Assembly: GCA_027382625.1 (NCBI GenBank)
Contig: JAJKFJ010021573.1
Location: forward strand, 1 to 64,000
Direction of reading: 5' to 3'
Length of the DNA stretch: 64,000 nucleotides
Source of the DNA: Tetmemena sp. SeJ-2015
Taxonomy: Eukaryota > Ciliophora > Spirotrichea > Sporadotrichida > Oxytrichidae
The position numbers were made by a program, and so were the translations under genes. The notes below the pieces were generated by a model that searched no databases, was not told where the DNA came from, and worked only from the letters and a program-made list of their open reading frames with translations. This document shows, in pieces, positions 22,470-33,112 of the stretch (position 1 is its first letter; every line of letters starts with the position of its first letter).

Positions 22470-23343
22470 AAAAAATTATCTTGAATCAATTCGTTAACAT
22501 CATTTTTATCTAGGCTGCCATTAAGTCCCTTGCTTTCCTAATACCTTTTAGTTCTCAAACTGCTCTTTGCCTTTTTGAGAAGAGGCTAAGCTCCTTCTTG
22601 CAAAATATATCCATTTTTATTAAGAGAGGAAGAGAACAAAGTTTTAGTTTGAGATAAGCTACTTGCCTCTGTTTCAGTTGGGACTTAATTGATTTGGTTT
22701 TCATTTCTAGACTTAATCTAGTACTGAACCTGATTTTAAGATTTGGCTCTACTTATTTTAGGAATCAAAATACTGTTACTTCTTGAGGATTTAAAAAGAA
22801 TAAAGTACAAATTTATCATCAGGAGCTTTTTGTAGCTGTGGTTGTAGAGGAGTGGAAACTAGAGGTTTTATATTTTGCAGTTTATTGACTAGTCTCTTGT
22901 TTTCCTGATCTATCCTTAGCACCTCTTTTTTCCTTATCACCAGGTTTAAGGTCTTATTTATGATAATTATATTTGGGGGATCTAACGCCTACTAATATAA
23001 ATAAATTGCTGATAGAGCTATTAGATCGGTTCAAGCTCAGATGACTTATCGAGCAAGCTGTTATTGAAGGCCTCTTATAGATCTAATAAAATAATCAACT
23101 CTAATCTCTCTGATCCTTTCAAGCAACTTCTGATTTTCAATAACTATTTTAAACCGTCTAAATAATATAAAGAGTTAGCAATTAGAACCACTTATTTAAT
23201 TCTTACTCATCATCCACAGGGAAAAGATTGTTTTGAATTCTATAATTGATATGCCTTTCGAGTTCCTTCTTCTTCTTTTTCTTATCTTTCTTGTGCAATT
23301 TCCCAGATTTGAGGGGCTTGAGAGGGATTGAAATATCTGCCAT
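22470..23343 (-). CDS. CFAP97/Hemingway-like protein (tentative)
   Basis: MADISIPLKPLKSGKLHKKD leads to a Lys run and then two copies of an R-x-x-I-x-x-E-N-x-x-L-x-x-(R/K)-(I/L) pattern: RFKIVIENQKLLERIREI and VLRIDQENKRLVNKLQNIK. This repeated motif is the hallmark of the KIAA1430/CFAP97 family, found in motile cilia and sperm flagella. One GT..AG intron of about 49 nt follows the codons for PVDDE. Frame changes near 23050, 22980 and 22690 indicate IESs. The C-terminal part (NGYILQEGAQPLLKKAKSSL) is basic; the stop was not located with confidence and the end given is approximate. A generic coiled-coil protein is the alternative. Confidence 0.45.
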
Positions 23344-23601
23344 TAAAGTTTTATCTAATTCAATTTTATATAAACTAAATGAATGTTATTGAGCATAGAA
23401 GATAATAGAATCAACAGTGAAATTTAATAAAAAATGGGATTAAAAGTTAAATTTAGAAAGCAGAGAAAGTTATTTTAAGCTTTCTTTTTATAGATTCATT
23501 TATCCTTTCCATTTTGTTGAGTAGCATTCTGCTAATTAAGTAAGAAGTTTTATAGGTAATAATTTTAAACTATTTTTAGATGTGAGAGTTTATCTCATTA
23601 A

Positions 23602-24010
23602 ATGTTTGAGATAAGAAATGGATCTGTTCAAGCATTTAAATTGGATTCTACTATTCAAGATATGTATTGATTTATTATTTAAGATGGATTTGAGGAATTT
23701 CCCAATTTCCTAGAAGAGAATTTTAATCAAGATGAAACATTTGGCGAATTAGAAGTCTCTAGCCCGCCATCTCAAATTCTTTCAAAAATTCGATCACCTT
23801 AAAGCAAATCCTTAGCTAGAAATCTGCTTGAGCACACCCAAGAAAATTTACTTAAGCAAAAAGAAATTAATAGAGACTTAGAACTATAAGAATTGACAAC
23901 TCTGCAATAATAGGTCTATAAAACGATATAAAGCAGACTCAAAGGGTAATACAGAGGAAGATTTCTCCCAAGCTTAAAATATATTCTTACTTATTGCACT
24001 CTTTCTCTAT
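23602..24010 (+). CDS. Coding segment upstream of the DUF4215 gene, relationship unclear
   Basis: From about 23660 a frame reads FEEFPNFLEENFNQDETFGE and continues, using UAA/UAG as Gln, through LEHTQENLLKQKEINRDLEL to 24060. It is charged and helical, unlike the cysteine-rich protein that follows. A UGA at about 23668 separates it from the first Met (23602). All three frames are open between about 23900 and 24010, so the junction with the next gene (a possible hydrophobic leader QNIFLLIALFLY at 23970-24005) cannot be fixed by eye. It may be a separate small gene or an N-terminal part. Confidence 0.35.
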
Positions 24011-27000
24011 AAGTTTAGTAGGATGCGGAGATGGTTAAAAAGCTGGTAGTGAGTAATCATTAAATTTTATTTAATGCGATGACTCTAACAATATAAACGG
24101 AGATGGTTGCAGTAGCACTTGTAACATAGAGACCTATTGGAATTGCGTTTAAAGTGGAGGAATATCCGTTTGCACTGAAATCCCTGACGATGGTCATTGG
24201 ATGGGTTAGCTAGCCTGTGATGACGGAGATGGTATAAATACAAATGGTTGCTCGAATTCAGGTGCTATAAACACAGGATATTATTGCCCATATGGAACGA
24301 TTGGATCAGCTGATTATTGTCCTCCTAATTGTGGAACTTCTCCAAATAGATTCACATCTGGTTCGGGCTTTTGCAACGACTACAATAACAATCCATTCGA
24401 TGGTTGTGATCCTAATTGTAAAGTTGAAACTGGCTATGTGTGTTCACACACAGGAACAAACGCTGATACTTGCTCTGAACCTTGCGGAGATGTAAATTAT
24501 ATTATAGATGGTTATGATTTTCATACTTACTAATGCGATGATGGGAACGTTTTCAGTACTGATGGATGTGCGGCGAACTGCACAATTGAGGCTGGCTTCT
24601 AATGCGTAGGTGGAGATCCTAGCAGAGCTGATATTTGTGAGGAGATCTGTGATGATAACTCTGACTGGCATTAGTATGAATGTGAGAGAGGTGCAGGTGT
24701 AAATGGCGATGGATGTTTATATTATATGTGACACCAAGTGTGAAATTGAAATAGGCTGGTTCTGCCACGGAGGTATGCCATATACCTAAGATACTTGCTA
24801 TGCAGTGTGTGGAGATGGAAGGACTGTAGGTACAGAGTAGTGCGATGATGGAAACTGGCCAGGAAACACAAACTCATATCCTGCAAATACGGATGGTTGT
24901 ACTAATTGCCAAATAGGAGCAGGCTGGACTTGCTGGAACTCATCTCCCTACACTCCTTCTCATTGTATGGAAATTTTCTAATAATTTCTATAATAAGATT
25001 TGCGGAGACGGAAAAGACTTCTTTAATTATGGATGCGATGACGGTAATTTAGTAGATGGCGATGGCTGTGACTCTTACTGCAGAGTTAATCATGATTTTT
25101 AAGTTATTAGAGTTGAAATAGGCTACACATGCGGAGGAGGTACTTACACCTCTCCTGATGATGCATCGAAATAAAATTTGTTTAAATATGTGGGGATGGA
25201 AGAGATTTTTATCACTACGGTTGTGATGATGGAAATACTGTTGGTGGAGACGGCTGCTCATCAACTTGCACAATTGAGCCTGGTTGGGATTGTGGATATG
25301 GAAATCCTAGACTATAAGACTTTTGTTATCCTCTCTAGAGGCCTTTGATCACTGATGCAGCATTTTTTAAATTAAAGTCATTTAATATAATTGTCTTCTG
25401 ATAATCAAGTTATCTTGGTCGTTTTGAATAGAACAGTAATTGTCGATCGTAAGATTCTTTTGTTTACTCACACCCTAAAGAATTATTTATAATTTCATTA
25501 TAAAGCTTTGATGGATATCGATACTAGCTTTGAGTTTACTTTCACTGGGCCAAGAAACAACTATTGGTATCCTATGACCTACTAATGGACGAATGAACTT
25601 ATTCTGAAAAATTCAATTGGATAACCCTATTTCACCTTTACTCCGGACTATTCTAACAGCATTATCTAACTCTTTGGAGAAGGATTCGAGGTAATTTTGC
25701 TTTAACTAAACTTTAAAGTACCTTGAGATCACTTTTACTAATACATTGCAAGTGTATCATCCCCTCTATGGTCTAATTAATTTTGTATCTAATGTATACA
25801 CCTATGAGACATTATCTGATTAATGATTACGCTTTTATTGGTTATTTTTCGGAGCCTAAAGAATCAAGTTACAAATGTGATGTTGATGAATGGATGTATG
25901 TGGCGTTCTGGGGATATATTGGAGTAGTTTTAGTTAACATCCCTGCATCAATATTCCTAAGGGTGCCCATGTACTACTCTTGGGGCTTAACTTTTTCTCT
26001 GCAAGTTATAGCTCTCACTCCAATAATGAAATCCTACTTGCCCTCATGCCTTACTTTCTTTTTGAAGGACTTAATGATTTCTCACGCTCAGTATTCAACT
26101 ATCTAGGAGTGGTTTGGATCACAAAGTTGGCTCAACTTTATTTACAATAACGTACACCCAAGATATAACCCATTATCCTACAGACTCAAAAGACATGATA
26201 TCTTTTAAACCCTTCTTTTTCTTATTCTCTAAATCTTAACTTTTCGAAAGCTTTATATACAACAACGTCATTTGGATAACCCTTGAAATGTACATCATAT
26301 AATATTAAAATTATTGCCTATATGGATTGCAGCTTTTGGTCTGATTTTATTCTTCTTGGGTTTGAGAGCAATATGTATTCCAATTAATTATTGGGGAGAC
26401 CACTTCGCCGATGTGGAGTAGTCATTTAGATACCAGGTCTTCATTAGAGGATTTCAACTGATCTTCCTCAAGACTATTTTTGGCATCTTCCTAAACTTCA
26501 AAGATGTAAGGTCTAATCTATTCCTAAACTTTTATTTTAGATGGAGTGGTCAAGTGGATTTTAGCTTTTTGGAACTCATATAAAATGATAATAAGTAATA
26601 GAACTATCTCCTCTTTCTTCCTACTGATCTTGTAATTTATTTTGTTATGCCTGGGAATGGGAACTATCCTTATTTATGTGTTCAATATGAGGAAGTTGCC
26701 TCTCTACAAAATGAAAATGAAAACCTTCTTCAGAATGATCTACGATGACTTTCACATTACAAATCGCTATTCTCTACTTTTTTACACTATCTTCTTTATT
26801 AAGAGAATCGTCTACGCTATCATTTTAGCCTTCTTAGCAGAAAATGTGTTGACCCCACTCAATTTATACGTGTTTCTGATCACTATTCTTCCCATGCTCT
26901 ACTTTTCTTATTCACTGCCATATATATTATTTTGCCTTTCAAAACGAGAGGTTTGAATGCCCTGATGTGCCTTGATGAGTTTTCTGAATTTTTAGTGGGA

Positions 27001-27529
27001 GTAGTGATCCTTCACTATAAAGGCGGTTGGATAACTGATGGCGAGTTCTTTGGATATGCTCGCTTCATCATTCGATACATAACGATTTGGATATTGATCC
27101 ACTTGCTATTTCTACTACTGTAGATATTATTCAACTTATGCGAAGTGTGCTCGAAAACATGGACATTCAAATCGGTATGATAAAGTTATGAAATTATGTT
27201 TTATAGGCTTCTTTCAAAGAGAAGGTCCTGGTTTCTGATAGTGACTCAGGAGGCGACTCAGACGATGGGTACAAGCACTACCCTAGTGATCCTACTCCTG
27301 AGATTTAATCCTCAGAAGAAGAACCAGATTCGCCAGCTGCTGCTAAAATTGCAAATAATCAAATTGGTGGTCATTATTATCTTTCAAGTTTAAATAGGGC
27401 GCTAGGATCGAAACTCCAGAGGAGGAATCAGAAGAGGAAGATGAAATAGATATCCCTGCTGCTGCTGTATTTGTAGATGATAAGGTTGATAATATTCAAG
27501 AAGTAACTAACGATGTTAAAAAGAAATGA
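24011..27529 (+). CDS. Cysteine-rich DUF4215-repeat surface protein with polytopic membrane C-terminus
   Basis: The N-terminal 450 residues contain about nine repeats of the form CGDG-x(n)-QCDDGN-x-x-x-GDGCSSTC-x-IE-x-G-(W/Y/F)-x-C, the Myxococcus cysteine-rich (DUF4215) repeat that is expanded in ciliate surface proteins. Examples: CDDSNNINGDGCSSTCNIET, CDDGNTVGGDGCSSTCTIEP. A region with FEFTFTGPRNNYWYP follows, then a membrane domain from about 25800 with eight or so spans (WGYIGVVLVNIPASIFLRVP, LPIWIAAFGLILFFLGLRAI, ISLLFYTIFFIKRIVYAIIL-type, VFLITILPMLYFSYSLPYIL) and an acidic Ser/Asp/Pro tail after a 29-nt intron near 27179. IESs: 24717-24725 is clear; others near 24985, 25095, 25385, 25700, 26190, 26590, 26940 and 27395. 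UGA at 27527-27529. Likely an exposed sensor or adhesion protein (inference). Confidence 0.8.
24717..24725 (+). other. Micro-IES, 9 nt, pointer ATGT
   Basis: ATGT at 24713-24716 and 24726-24729. Removal joins NGDGC to DTKCEIEIGWFC, restoring a canonical repeat. Confidence 0.8.
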
Positions 27530-27639
27530 AATAAACGTGAACTTTGCAATTTCTTACTTAAATTTATTTCCATTTGATGTTCAATTTTAAGAAATTAGTG
27601 CATTATTTAATAAAATGGTATAAAATTCAAAGTAAAAAG

Positions 27640-29802
27640 AAGCTACCCTCAAGTAATTCTTCTTGAACTAGAAGCTTTTCGAGAGTTCAGTTTTGAAAGC
27701 AACTCCAAGATGAATAAATATGTGTCAGCTCTTCATTTTATAATTGCTACTGGAGTTTTGATTGGTAAAAGGGACTAAGACAAGTTGCACATCTATGACG
27801 CCTTCATAACTCCAAACCCTGAAAAGACTTAAATAGATATCAAGCAGCAAATGATTGGAAACAACACAAACCAATAAGGGCAAATCATTCCTTTAGAAAA
27901 TAAGAATCTCATGCAACAATTGTCAACAAAGTACACCGACTTCAATTACACAGACTGGCTCACAGAATTCTTCAACTCAGTTTCAATTTTCATACTATAA
28001 ATTAAAGTTGAAAGGATGCTCGTGACAGGAGTTGAAATTGTAGGTCTCTTTACTTACTGCTCAAGTACTTAAGAAAAGACTTAAAGTTTTAAAAAGCTAA
28101 CATCTGTAATGACTAGGTTGTTTACTTAGGATCCCGAAGAATCAAAGAAAAGGTACAACCTCCACAGCTCCTACGTGCTCATGAGTATTTATTAGTAAAA
28201 GGTGGGTTAGTCATTTGGTGACATTATAGCATTTTAAGTATTATTCAAATATTTTAATTTTATAATGTCTACTCGAATCAAGTTCTGAATTAGATAAACG
28301 AGCAAATAAGAAATGCAGCTATTTTCGATAAACTATGCTATGTGAACATGAACTATGACATCGATATTAAAGTGCCCTTCAGCTCTCAAGACGCTAAAAT
28401 AGATACCTTCTCTGAACTTAATGCAAAACTTTAGAACATCATTAATCTTTCATTTATCTAATTAAAATTAAGTAAGATCTGCAATCATCAATTCTTGTTA
28501 AAGTCAATTCACAACTACTTCTCACAAATATATTATTTTAATGCATCAGAAACTACAACTGTTCAAAGTTTAATTGAGAACTCGCAGCAAGAAAATCAAG
28601 CTAATATCAATTTAGTATATGTATTTAGGAGCCAGCAACAAGCCACAGTAGCAGAAGGGAAAGGCTGCAAAATTATTTTAAATAAGAGTAGTAGTTATCA
28701 ATTGAAGAACTCAATGTCCCTAGGTTAGAGATAAGAAAAATCTCTACCCTCCTCGATCTTCTTAATTTAGTAAACTTTCTATCTTATAAATTGAGTTTAG
28801 ATTTAATTAAAAATAAACAAATTGCTACCTTCAAAATTTGAAGTAGCTTTCTAAATTAGGAAAAAATAGTTTATTTTAATCCTAAATAGACTTAATTGTA
28901 TTAACCCTTCCTTAATTGGTTTAAACTGTTTTTTAAGTTTACTTGCTTTGATTAATTTTTTCCTAGTCACTAGAGTGATATAACAGCTTTACCAAGGCAC
29001 TAGCATACTTTCAGACTTAAGGGAAATATGCAGCTCAGTTGCTACATCTCTAATGAAAAGACTAACTTGAAAGACATATTCTAACTTTTGGCAGAAGATG
29101 TAGATGCACAATTTAAATTCAGACTTGAAATCCTTGATGAGGAGGCTCAAAATAACAGTATTCTATTCCCATTTGTTTTACATTGTTTTAGTTGCGTTGG
29201 TGAATCCATTCGATTTGAATACTGATAACATGCTGAGAATTGAGCAGTTTGATCTGCTAATGCCAAGCAAAGTTTACTTCCAGCTCCCAGAATTCCTGTC
29301 AGGCATTAAATATTTTAATAAATCCAAGTTGATATTCAACGACTATCTACTCTTCTACGAAAATAGTGAAGATGTTTTAAAGAGGTTGTACGAGTCAACT
29401 GGACTAGTCCCAGAAATGATGGCCATCTATTGACTTTTGAGTTGGTGACAGCAGAGCAAAAGGAAAAGAAACTTTTACTCTATCATTTTAATTCAATAAC
29501 TTTTGAAAATTAAGTCACCTGCAATTCATCCAGCATCCAACTAGCGAGAAGAGAATAAATCCCTCTCTTCAAAGGGAGATGCAAAGCCTACAGAGATAAA
29601 GCAATCAGAAGAGAAGCCAAAGACTCTTGAAGATCTGGGCTATGAAAGGAGAAAAAGATTCGAAGAAAAACAGTTCAAGATAAGACTAACCATCTTCATA
29701 GTCAGTGGAATTCTAATGATAGCTTCCTATTCCTATCTCTATTTTTACATGCAGGCTAACAAAAAGGATCCACCTTCAAGAAGGCGTGGCCCAATAAATT
29801 GA
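27640..29802 (+). CDS. ODR4 homologue
   Basis: The N-terminus (EAFREFSFESNSKMNKYVSA then LHFIIATGVLIGKRDQDK) matches the ODR4 opening that ends in G-x-L-I-G-x. DWLTEFFNSVERMLVTGVEI follows the W-x-x-E/EH...V-x-R-M-L-P-G-G segment, and CYVNMNYDIDIKVPFSS fits the central beta strand region. Near 28990 ITALPRHQHTFRLKGNMQLS corresponds to the LPRRVF-x-P block. The C-terminus is a linker, one membrane span (LTIFIVSGILMIASYSYLYF) and a basic end RRRGPIN. ODR4 with UFSP2 acts at the ER in UFMylation and receptor trafficking. An IES at 27983-28005 is clear; 28205-28270 is an intron or IES and 28770-28975 an AT-rich insert. A block at 29185-29433 (NPFDLNTDNMLRIEQFDLLM) is not explained by the family. 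Confidence 0.75.
27983..28005 (+). other. IES, 23 nt, pointer AGTT
   Basis: AGTT at 27979-27982 and 28006-28009. Removal gives EFFNSVERMLVTGVE, as in ODR4. Confidence 0.75.
28770..28975 (+). other. AT-rich insert inside the ODR4 homologue
   Basis: Nearly pure A/T stretch without codon-like composition between two ODR4 pieces; probable IES, pointers not determined. Confidence 0.4.
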
Positions 29803-29846
29803 CTAGTTTGGAATTTTTAGATAGCTAATTAATTATAATATTTAAA

Positions 29847-30235
29847 ATGAAAGCAATAATTTTAGCATAATCAATAATTTGTTTTGCCACGGCTCAAGCT
29901 GCTTTCTTCACTTTCCAACCAAAGTCCGATAACAAGTGGTCTTTGCAAAATAATTATTATTTTTGCCAAAGCAGGGATTACTATAAATTAATAAATTAAA
30001 TAGATTTTACAACTTGTTAGACTTTTCTCTGATTAAGGCTAAAGGATTTGGAGAGTTCGACTTAGGATTCGGGACCGTATTTGACAGTACCTACAACAAT
30101 ATATCTATTATTTTTGCATTTAATAATGCCTATCAGGATAAATACGGACTCCATGCGTACAGCTACTTCAGGTTTTAAATTTTCATTTCATTAGACTTTT
30201 CGAATTAAAATACAATTCAATTAAATAATTCTTGA
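29847..30235 (+). CDS. Small secreted protein, local family member 1
   Basis: MKAIILAQSIICFATAQAAF is a typical signal peptide. After an insert near 29950-30010 the frame reads SLIKAKGFGEFDLGFGTVFD and YQDKYGLHAYSYFRF. The same elements appear in the two downstream paralogues (SLVGSYNLDFGYGTNY; EGYGVHSYSE). This copy ends early at UGA 30233-30235 and lacks the acidic C-terminal region of member 3, so it is either truncated or continues in a piece I could not join. Function unknown; extracellular or lumenal by the signal peptide. Confidence 0.5.
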
Positions 30236-30369
30236 TCAAGATACATAATTCTGCCATTCCTATTATAGATTTACTTCTCATGAATATGGGTTCCTTGATT
30301 TAAATTCAGGCTTTAGATATTTATAGTATTGGCTTATGAATTTACTGATTAATCTATCTAGTTCTTTCC

Positions 30370-32345
30370 TCAGTTTGAGAAGATTGCTTAGTCTTCTCTA
30401 ACGACTTGGTCGTTGAAAGTGTAGCCTCTAAAAGTGAAAGTATAGTGATCAGAGACATTTTCTCCATTTGCTCTAGATCTGATGGAGTTTCTTTTTATTT
30501 AATTATCTAGATTCGATTCTTCGTCAGGGATTATAGCTGCAAAGATGTATTTTGCAAATACGGGGCTTTAAAACTTAACTCTAGATTCTTGGTAAACTAA
30601 AAACAAAAATATACTACACATTAAAAAACTAAGGAATGATTACTGGCCTAACAAGCGAATATATAGCAAAGGTCTCACTTTTATTCTACCCTAATTAATC
30701 ATAGAATTCTAATTATAATTTATAAAGTAAATATTATTCTTTGCTATAAATTGGTACTTATTTGTAAGTTAAAATAATTTAATCTTATTAATTCGTGAAA
30801 ATTTAAATAAATCATTATGATAATCCAGTTTTTAAAATAATTTATTTTATGCTTTTAAGATTTGAATAAAAATAAAGAATTAAACTTGATAGTATTTTAA
30901 GTAATATTTTTAATCATGTCTTTGAAGATCAAGAATTCTTTTTTGCCAATTTCATCTTACTCAGATTCTTAGTCAGTTATATTTTTGAATCGATTGAACT
31001 CAAACACTTCCTCTTTAATAGAGCTTTTGAATCTTGATATCATTTAAAATAAATAATCATCTGGAAATTTTTATGCAGAAAACTAGTCCCATATTTGTAG
31101 ACTTAACATTTTAAAAACTCAATGTACTACTCATCTTCTTGGCTGAACTCAGTTAAACTAGTGAACAAAAGCACTGACTTATCTTTCTGAAACGTAGATT
31201 TCTTCTTCAGAATAGTTAAAATTCTCTATTAAATTAATATATAACTTAGAGCTTAAAAAATATATTTTAAAGAAAAATTGATAGAGTCTTATTATATCAA
31301 TTGATTTTCAGATTTTTTTTATGTTGTTTACAAGCAAGTATATAAATAGTTTAATTGCATTTATCTTAAAATTATATTATAATAGCTTATAAAAATTTAA
31401 AATAAGGTTGAATACGAATAGTGAATTTGAATTCATAAATAAAGTTTTAGATTACAGGCTTAAGGATAATTACACTGATAGTAGATGGAAAGAATTTCCA
31501 AACAAATCATTTTAAATTTTGAGACAATTCTTATTAGTTTTATCTCTAAGTTCTAGTTTACAATGTCTTCTTCTTGTTTAATATCTGCTATATATTTGAG
31601 TCAAGTTTAATAACGCTTACAGGGATTTTTGAAATAGGTATTCTTGTAAATAGCACTAGAATGTCAGATTGCTTTGTTGTATTGAGCTAACTCTCTGAAA
31701 TCACTCTCTGTCTTCCTCGTTCACTCTAAAATAAAATGTTAAATCATTTAGATATATTACATTTTTAGGCATGACTGTTTTGAAAAGTATGGTTGTGCAG
31801 CCCAATATAATAGAAACCTTGAAGATCTACAGCAGTCAAGTGCGTGTTATCATTAACTTAAATGTATAAGTCTCCCTCATTTTCTTGGGTTTACTTAATT
31901 ATTAAAAAATTCCTAATATATTTCTGTTTATTTATGAACATCTACACCTTTAATTCACTATTCGTATTCAACCTATAATGCTAATTTTGATTTGAATTCT
32001 GATAAGAGCAAAATTTTGAGTATTTTAACGAGCCTCTTCGAATTTGGTTAAAATATAAATGCTGTTTTGATAAGTGAGGTATAATCTATAACAGGGAGTC
32101 TTCCCCTTTTAGCTGACTGCAGCGAGTTATTTCTAGTTTCAAAAGTTAACAAATAAATGTAAAGATATAATGAGTTGAAGCGTTGCAGAGGCATGAATCA
32201 TAAACTCCCATTATTTAGGTGTCTATGCCCATCAATGAAACAAATGGAGGGTATGCGAATGTATTTGTGATGTAGTTCAAACATAATTTATTAATATGGA
32301 TTCTTTTCTTGGTACTCATCTATATTCAAACAAAAGGGATGTCCT
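30370..32345 (-). CDS. Scrambled gene with an inverted coding piece
   Basis: Minus-strand pieces flank one plus-strand piece. Reading order that gives a single frame: minus 32345 to 31952 (RDGIWFCTYKIKGHPFCLN, YITNTFAYPPFVSLMGIDTQ, IMGVYDSCLCNASTHYI...), then plus 31405-31500 (RLNTNSEFEFINKVLDYRLK, DNYTDSRWKEFP), then minus 31069 downward (DDYLFQMISRFKSSIKEEVF, EFNRFKNITDQESEQDEIGK). The junctions coincide with a 23-nt and an 8-nt inverted repeat. A final piece at about 30600-30370 reads FQSPVFAKYIFAAIIPDEES and HYTFTFRGYTFNDQVVREDQ to UGA. Other coding-looking minus pieces inside the locus (31870-31780, 31745-31560, 31230-31090) are not yet placed. No family recognised. It may form one gene with the F-box segment upstream. 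Confidence 0.65.
31405..31500 (+). other. Inverted MDS of the scrambled gene
   Basis: The only plus-strand coding piece in the locus. Its left 23 nt (31405-31427) are the exact reverse complement of 31952-31974, and its right 8 nt AATTTCCA (31493-31500) of 31062-31069. Joining through both repeats keeps one frame (NQHYRLNTNSEFEF and SRWKEFPDDYLFQ). Confidence 0.8.
32284..32324 (-). other. IES, 41 nt, pointer TGTTTGAA
   Basis: TTCAAACA (+ strand) at 32276-32283 and 32325-32332. Removal joins KGHPFCLN to YITNTFAYPPFVSL. Confidence 0.75.
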
Positions 32346-32699
32346 TTAATTTTGTAAGTGCAAAACCATATCCCATCTCGCTCAATCCTAGATTTCTCCC
32401 TTATCAAACAAATAAAATATCATTCTCAGCATTTTCTAATGATACTCCTAAAATCTAAATATTTTCAAATCAAACATATTTTAACATCGAATACAAAAAA
32501 ATTAGCAAATAAATTTAGCGAACAATTTATAATATCTTAATATAAAAATAAGTATTATAAAAGCATCTTTACATAACTATTTTTTTATGTTTTTTCAGAT
32601 TATCAGCTCCTATTAATTATTGTAGTAATTAAATTTTCTGATACTTAATACAATAAGATTTTGTAATTTAAAATAAAAAAAATTCCCTTCAGTTAATAT

Positions 32700-33062
32700 T
32701 TTACAATTAATATTTTTCACAAAAATGGAAAACTTGAAATGAATTTAAAAAAAATTTACTTATCTAATTTTTTATTTAAATTGATATTGATTTATGTATA
32801 GAAGAGGTCCTTGTTATCGAGTGAGCAATTATTTTCAATGATCTCTCTTTCTCTTTTTGTCAGACTAAATGTCTCATTACTAGTGAATCGTTTGTCAAAA
32901 ACGTTCAAGAATTATTCATCATTCTTTATTAAGCTGTTTATTCTAGAGTTAAGCTAACACAAAGGAGGGATTTCAAAGATGCTTAAGAATTCTACAATTT
33001 CCAAGATAACGTATTTGCTAATGCTTTTAAACTAATTATTTCGTGTTTAAAGTTTTTCCATT
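32700..33062 (-). CDS. F-box segment, N-terminal
   Basis: From Met at 33060-33062: MEKLQTRNNQFKSISKYVIL, EIVEFLSIFEIPPLCQLNSR, then FLNVFDKRFTSNETFSLTKR and ENNCSLDNKDLFYT. The Y-V-I-L-E-I-V-E-F-L-x-I-x-E-I-x-x-L-C-x-L-x-S-R pattern fits an F-box, which binds Skp1 and recruits substrates to SCF ubiquitin ligases. After about 32780 the sequence becomes AT-rich and non-coding. The most likely continuation is the scrambled gene immediately downstream on the same strand (inference); otherwise this is an isolated germline piece. Confidence 0.5.
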
Positions 33063-33112
33063 TTATATTTATCTTTTTTATTAACTTAATTGAAAGTAAA
33101 GAAAAAATAATA

